Below, piece by piece: positions 28,500 through 36,808 of a stretch of DNA of 64,000 nucleotides. A program made the translations under genes and the position numbers. Under the pieces are notes generated by a model. It was not told the DNA's origin. It saw only the letters and a program-made list of their open reading frames with translations, and ran no database searches. Origin of the DNA: Niastella yeongjuensis (lineage in GTDB: Bacteria; Bacteroidota; Bacteroidia; Chitinophagales; Chitinophagaceae); the NCBI RefSeq assembly GCF_900110245.1, contig NZ_FOCZ01000024.1, positions 1 through 64,000 of the forward strand, in the 5' to 3' direction. The first letter of the stretch is position 1, and every line of letters begins with the position of its first letter.

Positions 28500-29879
28500 T
28501 TACTTGATCACCCGTATTTTATAGGTATCCGCAGCAAGCGGGACAGCATTTGGGCTGGCATTATAGGCTTGCAGGGTTACCAGGTTAGGCGACGTCACAA
28601 AGGCCGTAATTATTATGCAGGGCAGGTTTATTCCTCCATTGTTAGCACTTACACTTACTACATCACCCGGTTGCGCACCGGCAACAGTTGTAGTTGTTAT
28701 AGCCGGGGTAAAACTGCTTAACGAGCTGGCATTAAAATTGGTAGTTATTTGCCCGGACAAGGTCTTTGAAAGCTTATTACGGACGCCGCTTTCAGTTATG
28801 TAAAGATCGGCACCATCATATTCAATGGCGCCATCTTCAGGCGTTGCAAGAAGAGGGCCTGCAGTAAGTTTAATAGGTGCAGTACCGGCAACTGATGTTC
28901 CTGCGCCTACATGAATATGTGCCTCGGGAGCTGTATTTAGAACACCTATATTACCGTTAAAAATTGAGTTCCCATCTCCTAACAGGTTTAAAGGATTTGC
29001 CTGTCCGAAATCTTGAGCTGGCAGGAACTGAGACTTTGAAACAAAAAATTTCATTGCATTAAGAGAAGCTTTAGCCCCATTAATACTCATCTTGATAGTA
29101 TGGTAGTGTGTATTGTCAGTATGCCCCATTATTATCATATTTGCATCTGTGGCAATATCACTCACTATGTCCAATGGGCCTCTTGGCTTGCTATCTTTGA
29201 GAATATTAATACCAATATCACCTACTGATTTCGTATGGCCATATAAATAAATACAGGTATCTCCTGTCAAAACAAGTGGGGCAAATGCTTTGTCATTGGT
29301 TTTAATACTAAAAGTCATACCATCGTACCGCGGATCATTCTGAAAGCTATTAGAAATAGCATTACTAAAGACCGGCCCTGCTCCTACTTTAGAAAAGCGT
29401 AAATTGGCAACATTACTGCCTTCCACCGGAGAACCTAACTCAAGAAGCTCACTCGGATTATTAGTACCTATCCCAATTTTACCAGTCCCGGTAAATACCA
29501 CATTATTTCCATTCAAGGGTAATTCACGGGTATTCGTTAATTGAGCAGCAGTACTACCCGCATCATTCCCCAATACAATATTACCGTTTGCTAAACTTGT
29601 TCCATTATTAGCATGTACCTGAGGTAAATACAAAGTATCTCCACCGATAAGATAGGCGCTTTCATTTAGCTTAATAGCACCTCTACGGAACTCTGTTCGC
29701 CCCTTTCCTTTATTAAATAAGAAACCAGGAACAGTCTGTGTATGGTTCTCAATAATTAACTCAGCCGTATCACAGCTGTTGGTGATCTTCACACTATCTG
29801 CCTTGATGGTATAAACGTATTGGGCAAAGGAGTCCCAGCCTATACCCATGAGTATAAGCAATAACAATAAACGATTCAT
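28500..29879 (-). CDS. secreted fibre-like protein, first gene of the Rhs locus
   Basis: The 459-residue protein has the signal peptide MNRLLLLLILMGIGWDSFAQ and the same N-terminal block as the two genes after it (QYVYTIKADSVKITNSC). The rest differs. It has GKIGIGTNNPSELLELGSP, IGVLNTAPEAHIHVGAG and a C-terminal domain (LSGQITTNFNASSLSSF to DTYKIRVIK). This mix of a constant start and variable body suggests tandem duplication followed by divergence or exchange. It is 35 bases from the next gene. No promoter lies within the cluster, so it is probably the first gene of a unit reaching to 4.0 kb, though internal promoters cannot be excluded. Confidence 0.72.
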   Translation of the reverse strand: MNRLLLLLILMGIGWDSFAQYVYTIKADSVKITNSCDTAELIIENHTQTVPGFLFNKGKGRTEFRRGAIKLNESAYLIGGDTLYLPQVHANNGTSLANGNIVLGNDAGSTAAQLTNTRELPLNGNNVVFTGTGKIGIGTNNPSELLELGSPVEGSNVANLRFSKVGAGPVFSNAISNSFQNDPRYDGMTFSIKTNDKAFAPLVLTGDTCIYLYGHTKSVGDIGINILKDSKPRGPLDIVSDIATDANMIIMGHTDNTHYHTIKMSINGAKASLNAMKFFVSKSQFLPAQDFGQANPLNLLGDGNSIFNGNIGVLNTAPEAHIHVGAGTSVAGTAPIKLTAGPLLATPEDGAIEYDGADLYITESGVRNKLSKTLSGQITTNFNASSLSSFTPAITTTTVAGAQPGDVVSVSANNGGINLPCIIITAFVTSPNLVTLQAYNASPNAVPLAADTYKIRVIK

Positions 29880-30169
29880 AAACGCTATGATTATAGTTTT
29901 TATAAATTAAATAAACTCAGGGACTTTACATCCCCCAAACCAATATGTATTGAATGACTATGGCGGCGATAATTCAGCTGATGTGCCTGATCGTTGATTT
30001 AAAACAGAAGCGTAAAATGCGAATCCAGTTCCCGGAGAAACATACGGACAGGAGTTACTGCTACAATTCATAAACTGATTGTGGTTGGGTTACTGAAAAA
30101 TAATTTTGGGGATCCTGGAGCGTGCTATCAAAACAAATGTACCAATTCAGTTGCTACTTGTTCATTGAT

Positions 30170-30199
30170 CAAAATTAGCTTTGCGTTACCAAAAACAAG
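30170..30199 (-). promoter_or_regulatory. candidate Bacteroidota-type promoter of the Rhs locus
   Basis: On the minus strand a TTG-type -33 box (CTTG, 30196-30199) is followed by an 18-base gap and TAATTTTG (30170-30177), matching TAnnTTTG. It would give a leader of about 285 bases. A second -7-like word (TATCTTTG, 30220-30227) has no well-spaced -33 box. Confidence 0.35.
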
Positions 30200-30411
30200 C
30201 TAACGTTAATAAACGTCGCCAAAGATAATTGTCCTGTTTCAATTTGCATTACAAAAATAATAAGTGTGTATATTTTGTCAATAAACGTATTTAAACAACC
30301 GATAACTGTGCAAACAAAAATCGGCGAATACCTGGCACAAATATATCCCGATAAAAATTCTGCAGGTAGTAATCAGAAGCATTTAGTTAGACACGAATAC
30401 ACGAACACCAT

Positions 30412-30444
30412 AAAAAAAGGACCCCGACGATACCGCCGGGGACC
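30412..30444 (-). terminator. rho-independent terminator (minus strand) of a decayed gene
   Basis: An 8-bp stem with one mismatch (GGTCCCCG with CGGGGTCC) and a 10-base loop is followed by seven T on the minus strand. No intact minus-strand gene precedes it. It follows the gene remnant at 30531-30658. Confidence 0.65.
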
Positions 30445-30530
30445 TGCCCGTTTAGCCTGATGCTTCATGGCTATTATACTATAAAGGATAAAGGTTGAAA
30501 TGACCCTACCCCCTCCGGTTATAAACTAAT

Positions 30531-30658
30531 TTAATTCAACCCGAACCTGCCTGCACCATTCAAAGTCTCATCATTAATCGGCTGCATCTGCATGTTATCA
30601 ATGGCCCATCATTTCAATAACTATATCATCATTTTTGATGTGCGTAAATGTTACTGGG
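30531..30658 (-). pseudogene. 3' remnant of a lost secreted-type protein gene
   Basis: On the minus strand one frame reads SPVTFTHIKNDDIVIEMMGH and stops. Shifting frame near 30604-30610 continues as WAIDNMQMQPINDETLNGAG and ends at 30531, followed 90 bases on by a good terminator. The pieces look like the C-terminus of a jelly-roll or secreted protein (WAIDN word). It is too short to name the family. Confidence 0.35.
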
Positions 30659-30731
30659 GCTTTATTGCCGCGATGAGGCTCTCTGCCTTCTGCCCTCTCC
30701 CCTCTGCCTTTTTTCCTTAAATTGCAGTGGT

Positions 30732-32663
30732 ATGCGACAACTTGCAGCTATATTATTTGCCGATATGACAGGGTATACCGCCCTGATGCAGGAAAATGAA
30801 CAACTGGCCCGCAGCAAACGCCAGCGCTTAAAAGAAGTGCTGGAAGTCACCATTCCCCGGTTCTATGGGAAAATTTTACAATATTATGGCGACGGCTCAT
30901 TGAGCATTTTCAACAGTGCCATCGATAGCGTACATGCCGCTATCGAGATCCAGCAATTACTGCAGCAAACGCCTAAAGTTGACCTGCGCATCGGCATCCA
31001 CACCGGCGATGTGACCATTGAGGAAGAGGCCATTTACGGCGATGGCGTTAACCTGGCCTCCCGTATTGAGTCGCTGGCCGTGCCTGGTGGCGTTTTTGTC
31101 TCCGAAAAGGTATTTGACGAGATCCGCAACCAGCAACATATTCAAACCCGCGAACTGGGGTATTTCGAACTGAAAAATATAAAACAACCCATCCGGGTTT
31201 TTGCCATCGCCAACAATGGCATTGTAGTGCCCGGCCGCCACGAAGTGCGCGGTAAAACGGCTGCCCCCAACAATCGCCTGGCAGTATTGCCCTTTGTCAA
31301 TATGAGCGCCGATCCTGAGAATGAATATTTCAGCGATGGCATTACCGAAGAACTGCTGAACGCCCTTACCCGTGTGGATGGCCTGCAGGTTACTTCGCGC
31401 ACCTCAGCCTTCGCATTTAAAGGGAAGAACGACGACATTCGCGACATTGCCATTCAGTTGAACGTTGACAAAATTCTAGAAGGTAGCGTTCGCAAAGCAG
31501 GCAATCGTGTTCGTATCACTGCCCAGCTGATCAATGCAGCCGATGGTTTTCATATCTGGAGTGAAACCTACGACCGTAAACTCGACGACATCTTTGAAGT
31601 CCAGGATGAGATCAGTGCCATCATCACCAACAAACTAAAAGAAAACCTGACCGTTTCGCCCAAACCAGTCCCTGCCATTAAATCGAGTATTAAAAATATT
31701 ACCGCTTATACCCACTACTTAAAAGGACTTCATTTCAAAAATAAATTAACGCCCGGCGATACCCGCAAAGCCATTGAATGTTTTAAACAGGCCATTGCTA
31801 TTGAATCTGCTTATGCAGAGGCATATGCCATGGTAGCGCAATCGTACTGCGCGCTGGGTACACAGGGACAAATGATACCGCATACGGCTTTTGAAATTGG
31901 CCATCAGTATGCCGATAAAGCCCTGGAACTGGATGATACCATTGCAGAAGGACACATTGCCAAGGCGATGCCCTATCTATATTACGAATGGAAGTGGCAG
32001 GATGCATACGATGCATTGCAAAAAGCCATTGAACTGAATCCCGGCGCTGTAGCAGCGTATGACCTGTTGGGCTTTTATTATATCGCGAAAGGACAAAAAG
32101 CAAAGGCCGTAAAAGTGCTGGAAGAAGCAGAACAAATCGATCCCCTCTCCCCCACCATCATTCGCTCGCTGGGCATGATGTACATTTTTGCCGAACGCTT
32201 CGATGATGGTATTGTTCAGGCAGAAAAACTGCTGGAGATGAACCCCGAAATGCGCAGCGCCATCGAATTAAAGGCATGGTGTATTGGCATGAAGGGCGAC
32301 TGGCAAACGGCCCTTGACTATTTTCAGGAAGTACACCGGCTTACCGGCCACCCGTTGAAAGGTTTGATGGGTCTGGGCCATGCCTATGCCCGGGTTGGCA
32401 TGACAGACAAAGCCCTGGAATGCATTCAAAAGCTGGAACAACGCGAACTGGATGAGCCCGATTCTGTGATCGACGGTGATTTTGCTGCCATCTACCTGGC
32501 GCTCGGCAACCTCGATAAAACATTTTATTACCTGAATCTCTGCATCGATAAACGTCTTGGCCCAGTGGCCTGTTTTATTGAATATCCACCTTACAAAACA
32601 GTAAAAGCTGACCCAAGATTTGAACAACTAAAACTCCGGATGGGTATACCTTCTGGAGCATAG
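30732..32663 (+). CDS. class III adenylate/guanylate cyclase with TolB-like and TPR domains
   Basis: I chose the ATG at 30732 (MRQLAAILFADMTGY) because the cyclase domain begins at once. The longer ORF upstream encodes low-complexity repeat DNA. Residues 1-170 are a class III cyclase: metal-binding Asp in FADMTGY and in YYGDGSLSIF, and the Asn/Arg pair in GDGVNLASRIE. A FlgO/TolB-like domain follows (RLAVLPFVNMSADPENEYFS, VDKILEGSVRKAGNRVRIT), then TPR repeats to the end (AYAEAYAMVAQSYCALG, PGAVAAYDLLGFYYIAKGQ). It should make cyclic nucleotide from ATP or GTP in the cytoplasm, with TPRs for partner binding. No membrane segment is seen. It stands alone on the plus strand. Confidence 0.9.
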   Translation: MRQLAAILFADMTGYTALMQENEQLARSKRQRLKEVLEVTIPRFYGKILQYYGDGSLSIFNSAIDSVHAAIEIQQLLQQTPKVDLRIGIHTGDVTIEEEAIYGDGVNLASRIESLAVPGGVFVSEKVFDEIRNQQHIQTRELGYFELKNIKQPIRVFAIANNGIVVPGRHEVRGKTAAPNNRLAVLPFVNMSADPENEYFSDGITEELLNALTRVDGLQVTSRTSAFAFKGKNDDIRDIAIQLNVDKILEGSVRKAGNRVRITAQLINAADGFHIWSETYDRKLDDIFEVQDEISAIITNKLKENLTVSPKPVPAIKSSIKNITAYTHYLKGLHFKNKLTPGDTRKAIECFKQAIAIESAYAEAYAMVAQSYCALGTQGQMIPHTAFEIGHQYADKALELDDTIAEGHIAKAMPYLYYEWKWQDAYDALQKAIELNPGAVAAYDLLGFYYIAKGQKAKAVKVLEEAEQIDPLSPTIIRSLGMMYIFAERFDDGIVQAEKLLEMNPEMRSAIELKAWCIGMKGDWQTALDYFQEVHRLTGHPLKGLMGLGHAYARVGMTDKALECIQKLEQRELDEPDSVIDGDFAAIYLALGNLDKTFYYLNLCIDKRLGPVACFIEYPPYKTVKADPRFEQLKLRMGIPSGA

Positions 32664-32766
32664 ACTTTCAAATAGCGCCTTTTTGAATTACTTTTGACCC
32701 TTTAAAGAATTGTAATATTCAATAATCCAGGGTCCTGCGCCTTAATTATTGAACAACACGGGTAAT

Positions 32767-33735
32767 ATGGCGTTATTAAAAGTTTCCAGGATCAGTAAAC
32801 AGCTCGGCACAAACATTGTCTTACAGGAGATTACGTTCAATCAGAAGAAATTTCAAAAATTGGCGATCGTGGGTGAATCCGGTTCGGGAAAAAGCACCCT
32901 GTTAAAGATCATTGGCGGATTGATCCAACCCGACGCCGGAGACGTTTTGTTCGAGAACAAACACGTGGAAGGGCCCAATGAAAAACTGATCCCCGGCCAT
33001 CCCAAAATGGCGTATTTGTCGCAACATTTTGAACTGCGCAATAATTACCGGGTAGAAGAAATACTGGAATATGCCAATACTCTGCCGGAACAGGAAGCGG
33101 AAACCCTGTTCGAAGTATGCCACATCCGCCATTTACTAAAACGAAAGACCGACCAGGTTTCCGGTGGTGAAAAACAACGGATCGCTATGGCGCGGTTGCT
33201 GATCGGTGCACCGAAACTGTTCTTATTGGATGAACCGTTTTCAAACCTCGATAACCTGCATCGCAATACGTTACGAGCCGTTATTCGTGCCATGGGTGAG
33301 AAACTGGGCATTACCTCTTTAATGGTGTCGCACGATCCCGTGGACGCACTCAGCTGGGCCGACGAGATCATTGTAATGAAAAGCGGTCAGATCATTCAGC
33401 AGGACACCCCTGAAAAAGTATACCGGCAACCCGTTAATGAATATGCAGCCGGACTATTCGGCAAATTCAATGCTTTTACCAAAACAGAAGCGGCAGCCTT
33501 TGGCGAAATACCCAAAGCCTACGGTAATGGCAAACGGTTATACATAAGACCCGAAGCGTTTACCCTGGTGGCTAAAAAAAGTAAGACTGCTGTTGCCGGA
33601 AAAGTTACCGAAGTATCCTTCCTGGGCAGTGGCTATGAAATTGAAATTGCATTGGCCAATAGTATGATCACTGTTAGAACAGAAAATAACTCAGTAGAAA
33701 AAGGCGATGCCGTTTTTGTGACATTTAAAAAATAA
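32767..33735 (+). CDS. ABC transporter ATP-binding protein with TOBE-like C-terminus
   Basis: Start ATG 32767 (MALLKVSRISKQLG). A TTG at 32749 is possible but less likely. The 322-residue protein has Walker A GESGSGKS at residues 36-43, a signature VSGGEKQR, Walker B LFLLDEPFSNLD and switch His in MVSHD. About 85 C-terminal residues look like a TOBE/MOP fold (RLYIRPEAFTLVAKK, VTEVSFLGSGYEIEI), as in the CysA/PotA/FbpC import class. No permease or binding protein is nearby, so its partner is unknown. A HTH gene follows after 6 bases and is probably cotranscribed. Confidence 0.85.
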   Translation: MALLKVSRISKQLGTNIVLQEITFNQKKFQKLAIVGESGSGKSTLLKIIGGLIQPDAGDVLFENKHVEGPNEKLIPGHPKMAYLSQHFELRNNYRVEEILEYANTLPEQEAETLFEVCHIRHLLKRKTDQVSGGEKQRIAMARLLIGAPKLFLLDEPFSNLDNLHRNTLRAVIRAMGEKLGITSLMVSHDPVDALSWADEIIVMKSGQIIQQDTPEKVYRQPVNEYAAGLFGKFNAFTKTEAAAFGEIPKAYGNGKRLYIRPEAFTLVAKKSKTAVAGKVTEVSFLGSGYEIEIALANSMITVRTENNSVEKGDAVFVTFKK

Positions 33736-33741
33736 CCAATC

Positions 33742-34116
33742 ATGGAAACAACAACTACCCCGGTCAATTCCTTTCGTCAGAAAGAGATAGTAAGACAATA
33801 TACTACTGCGCTGGACAAACACATCCAGGAGTTAAAAGCCGGTGAGGTAGAAGTTATGTTCGAGATCAGGGATTTCGCTAATATGCTGCATATTCACCCC
33901 GTTCATTTAACTAATACCATCAGGGAAGTAACAGGCAAAAGTGCCTGTGATCTTTTTGAAGAACGGCTGGTAGATCTGTCCAAAGAAATGATCGCCACTT
34001 CCCCCCTTTCAATAGGCGAAATTGCCCGCCAGCTAACTTATGATCCTTCCAACTTTGTAAAATTCTTCAAAAAATACACCGGTATGACCCCAAAAAAGTA
34101 CCGCGATAGTTTATAG
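33742..34116 (+). CDS. AraC-type helix-turn-helix protein, DNA-binding domain only
   Basis: The 124-residue protein is essentially a bare AraC/XylS DNA-binding domain: first HTH around MFEIRDFANMLHIHPVHLTN, second around SIGEIARQLTYDPSNFVKFF, and the family end KKYTGMTPKKYRDSL. There is no sensor domain. It starts 6 bases after the ABC ATPase gene. Three 21-base-spaced repeats lie downstream, before the SDR gene (34272-34321), and are a possible operator for it. Confidence 0.82.
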   Translation: METTTTPVNSFRQKEIVRQYTTALDKHIQELKAGEVEVMFEIRDFANMLHIHPVHLTNTIREVTGKSACDLFEERLVDLSKEMIATSPLSIGEIARQLTYDPSNFVKFFKKYTGMTPKKYRDSL

Positions 34117-34224
34117 TTGAAGGCCCCCTCCCGACCTCCCCCGGTGGGGGAGGAGAAATACAACCTCGCGCAATTATTCAACCTGGCAATTTTCCAAGGC
34201 TCCGATCATGCACCTGCTTAGAGC

Positions 34225-34266
34225 TGTATTTTTCTCTGCCTTCTGCCCTCTGCCCTCTGCCCATTC
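34225..34266. repeat. word-like repeat of the CTTCTGCCCTCTGCC family
   Basis: CTGCCTTCTGCCCTCTGCCC is repeated here. Related copies are at 30680-30713 and, inverted, at 63632-63700. All three are intergenic. Confidence 0.7.
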
Positions 34267-34271
34267 TTAAA

Positions 34272-34321
34272 CAGTCACCATTTTTTCTGAAGCAGTCACC
34301 ATTTTTCCTAAAGCAGTCACC
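34272..34321 (+). promoter_or_regulatory. three phased CAGTCACC repeats, candidate operator
   Basis: CAGTCACC occurs at 34272, 34293 and 34314, exactly 21 bases apart, separated by T-rich spacers (ATTTTT). A 21-base period is two helical turns, so all three sit on one face of the DNA. They end 52 bases before the SDR start and lie next to an AraC-type regulator gene, which often binds phased direct repeats. Confidence 0.55.
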
Positions 34322-34373
34322 ACGCCTACCCCGTTAATTGTTGCCAATTTTGTGTCATAACAAATAGCACAAT

Positions 34374-35135
34374 ATGTCAACATCAAAGATCGCATTGGTA
34401 ACCGGCGGCAGCCGCGGATTAGGAAAAGATATGGCAATCAACCTCGCCAAAAAGGGGATCGACGTTATACTCACTTACAACAATAATGAAGCAGCCGCTG
34501 CAGAGGTGGTAAAAACCGTTGAAGCATTGGGCCAACAGGCAGTTGCCCTGCAACTCAACATGGCCGATTTGAAGTTGTACAACGCGTTTGTACAACAGGT
34601 TGTCACTACTTTACAATCCAAATGGAACACCAATGTGTTTGATTTCCTGATCAACAATGCAGGGATCGGCGGAGGTGTACCCTTTGAAAATGTAACAGAA
34701 ACATTTTTTGATGAATTTTTGAACGTGCACTTCAAAGGCGTTTATTTCTTAACACAGAAACTTGCCCCTTATATTAATAATGGCGGGCGCATCATCAACA
34801 TTTCCACCGGCACCACCCGGTTCGTAAACCCCGGCTATTCCGTATACGCATCTATGAAAGGCGCCATGGAAGTATTGACCAAATACCTGGCAAAAGAATT
34901 TGGCGCTAAAGGAATTACTGCCAATATAGTCGCACCTGGCCCTATTGTTACGGACTTCAACAATGCCACCATCCGTAACAACCCCAAATTGCAGGAGTTC
35001 CTCAGTTCGTTATCACCATTAAATCGCGTGGGTGAAGCAGAAGATATCGGTCCGGTGGTTGCGTTCCTTTGTACGAACGATGCAGCCTGGATCAATGGAC
35101 AGCGAATAGAAGTAGCAGGCGGGATTAATTTGTAG
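34374..35135 (+). CDS. short-chain dehydrogenase/reductase (SDR)
   Basis: The 253-residue protein is a classical SDR: cofactor loop TGGSRGLG at residues 10-17, FLINNAG in the middle, the catalytic Ser in IINISTG, YASMK matching YxxxK, and a C-terminal SLSPLNRVGEAEDIGPVVAF and GQRIEVAGGINL. It should reduce or oxidise a small carbonyl or alcohol substrate with NAD(P)H in the cytoplasm. The basic SRG in the loop favours NADPH. The substrate cannot be told. It stands alone and is followed by a terminator at 35183. The phased repeats upstream suggest control by the neighbouring HTH protein. Confidence 0.9.
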   Translation: MSTSKIALVTGGSRGLGKDMAINLAKKGIDVILTYNNNEAAAAEVVKTVEALGQQAVALQLNMADLKLYNAFVQQVVTTLQSKWNTNVFDFLINNAGIGGGVPFENVTETFFDEFLNVHFKGVYFLTQKLAPYINNGGRIINISTGTTRFVNPGYSVYASMKGAMEVLTKYLAKEFGAKGITANIVAPGPIVTDFNNATIRNNPKLQEFLSSLSPLNRVGEAEDIGPVVAFLCTNDAAWINGQRIEVAGGINL

Positions 35136-35144
35136 AGATCTGAT

Positions 35145-35182
35145 AAAGTTCAAAGTTTAATGTTCAAAGTTTTAAGTTCTAT
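35145..35182. repeat. GTTCAAAGTTTAA-type word repeat
   Basis: AAAGTTCAAAGTTTAATGTT is followed by a second CAAAGTTTTAAGTT. It belongs to the same family as 36749-36808 and 43002-43080, and lies between the SDR stop and its terminator. Confidence 0.65.
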
Positions 35183-35217
35183 GGCTGCTTCATATTGTGG
35201 AGCAGCCTTCCCTTTTC
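35183..35217 (+). terminator. rho-independent terminator after the SDR gene
   Basis: A perfect 7-bp stem (GGCTGCT and AGCAGCC, 35183-35189 and 35201-35207) is followed by TTCCCTTTT. It lies between the convergent SDR and nuoN genes. Confidence 0.65.
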
Positions 35218-35284
35218 AACCTTACGGTATGTACCCGTCTATATGACCCTTATAGGTGACTTTTTATTTCTCATACCCCTCAAA

Positions 35285-36718
35285 TCAAAAACTCAAAAAC
35301 GCCCGCACATTCTCCACTACAAAACCCGGATATACACCCAGCCAGCCTAACAAACACATCAGCACCACCAGCGATGCATAGGTAGCCACGTAGAAGAAAG
35401 GATGCAGGGTTCTTTCCTTCACCGGTGTTAACGGTGGCGACGCAAACAACGTACTGATGACACGTAAATAATAAAACAACCCGATCACACTGGTCAGCAC
35501 CAATACCATGACCAGCAACCAACGATGCTGTTGCACCCCGGTAGTAAGTATAAAGAATTTAGCCGGAAATCCTGCAGTTAATGGAATGCCTGCCAACGAC
35601 AACAGGGCTACGGTAAAGATGGCGGCCATTAACGGGCTTCGCCAGAACAATCCGCGGTAACCACTCAGGTCATCGGCATCTCTGCGGGCTGTTGATAGTA
35701 AAGTTATGATACCAAAGGCCGACAATAAGGTAATGGAATAAGCCACCAGGTAAAACACGGCCGCGCCAACACCGGCATTGCCCGACAAAAACGCCACCAG
35801 CAGATAGCCAAAATGTGCAATAGATGAATAGGCCAGCAGGCGTTTGACGTTCTGTTGCATCAGGGCGAGGATATTACCTACCAACATACACGCAATGGCC
35901 ATTATGGTAATGATGGTAACGGCCAGTACATTTTGTTGCAAATGGATGGCATCTGCAAAACGTATCAATACGGCAAAAACGCCAATCTTCGATACCGTGG
36001 CAATAAACGCCGTCACCGGCGCCGGCGCCCCCTGGTATACATCTGCTGCCCACAAATGAAATGGTACCAACGCCAGTTTAAATCCGATGGCCACCAGTAT
36101 TAACCCAATGCCCATCACAAATAAAATCGACATACCCGATGCATCGATAGCTCGGGCGATGGCCGAGAATTCCATACTGCCTGTTTCCATATAGATCAAT
36201 GCCATGCCGAACAACAGAAAGGCAGACGACAAAGCCGCCAGCACCAAATACTTCACGCCTGCTTCCACCGCATTATTACGATTGCGTAAATAAGCGATCA
36301 ATGCATACAGACTTACGCTCAACAATTCCAACCCAATAAACAATGAAATGAAATGCCGGCTAATGGTCAACACTGCTGAACCTAAGGTAGCCAGAAATAG
36401 CAGGATGTAGTATTCTTTAGGATTCTCTTCGCGTTCTTCAAAATAAATATAAGAAAGTAAACCAACCACCAACACCGAAAATATAATAAGGCCCGTAAAC
36501 AGAGCGGCCAATCCATCTACAACCAGCAAAGGCGGCACTTGCCGGGGCAAGGTATCCCGCACATACCACATAGCAAACACCACCCCACACATCATGATAA
36601 ACCCCGTAACCTGGATCACCGTATGGCTTTGTTTAAATGCGATTAGCAGGATCACCACAATCGCGGCCGCGGCAAGTATGATAAATGGAAGTATTGCTAA
36701 AAACTGGAGATAGGTCAT
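35285..36718 (-). CDS. nuoN: NADH-quinone oxidoreductase subunit N
   Basis: This 477-residue membrane protein is an antiporter-like proton-pumping subunit of complex I. It has about 14 hydrophobic helices. The ion-path motifs include the charged Glu helix (LFIGLELLSVSLYALIAYL), the Lys helix (GIGLILVAIGFKLALVPFHL, WAADVYQGAPAPVTAFI) and KRLLAYSSIAHFGYLLVAF. It is the last gene of the nuo operon, 83 bases after nuoM. The gap holds a word-like repeat. Length is normal for the family. Confidence 0.95.
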   Translation of the reverse strand: MTYLQFLAILPFIILAAAAIVVILLIAFKQSHTVIQVTGFIMMCGVVFAMWYVRDTLPRQVPPLLVVDGLAALFTGLIIFSVLVVGLLSYIYFEEREENPKEYYILLFLATLGSAVLTISRHFISLFIGLELLSVSLYALIAYLRNRNNAVEAGVKYLVLAALSSAFLLFGMALIYMETGSMEFSAIARAIDASGMSILFVMGIGLILVAIGFKLALVPFHLWAADVYQGAPAPVTAFIATVSKIGVFAVLIRFADAIHLQQNVLAVTIITIMAIACMLVGNILALMQQNVKRLLAYSSIAHFGYLLVAFLSGNAGVGAAVFYLVAYSITLLSAFGIITLLSTARRDADDLSGYRGLFWRSPLMAAIFTVALLSLAGIPLTAGFPAKFFILTTGVQQHRWLLVMVLVLTSVIGLFYYLRVISTLFASPPLTPVKERTLHPFFYVATYASLVVLMCLLGWLGVYPGFVVENVRAFLSF

Positions 36719-36748
36719 AGCTAAATTTTGAAGTCATTAAAAGAACAC

Positions 36749-36808
36749 AAAACTTAAAACTTTCAACTTTAAACTTTGAACTTAAAACTTTCAACTTTGA
36801 ACTATAAA
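36749..36808. repeat. AACTTTCAACTTTAAACTTTG word repeat in the nuoM-nuoN gap
   Basis: The block is made of ACTTTCAACTTTAAACTTTG and near copies with a 7-10 base rhythm. It extends a few bases into the 3' end of nuoM. The family also occurs at 35145-35182 and 43002-43080. Confidence 0.75.

Larger units (their letters stand above)
29880..30530. other. gene-free leader region of the Rhs locus
   Basis: About 650 bases without a convincing ORF. On the minus strand it holds candidate promoter boxes (30170-30199) and, further upstream, the terminator of a decayed gene (30412-30444). The rest is AT-rich, and I see no riboswitch or RNA gene in it. Confidence 0.5.
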
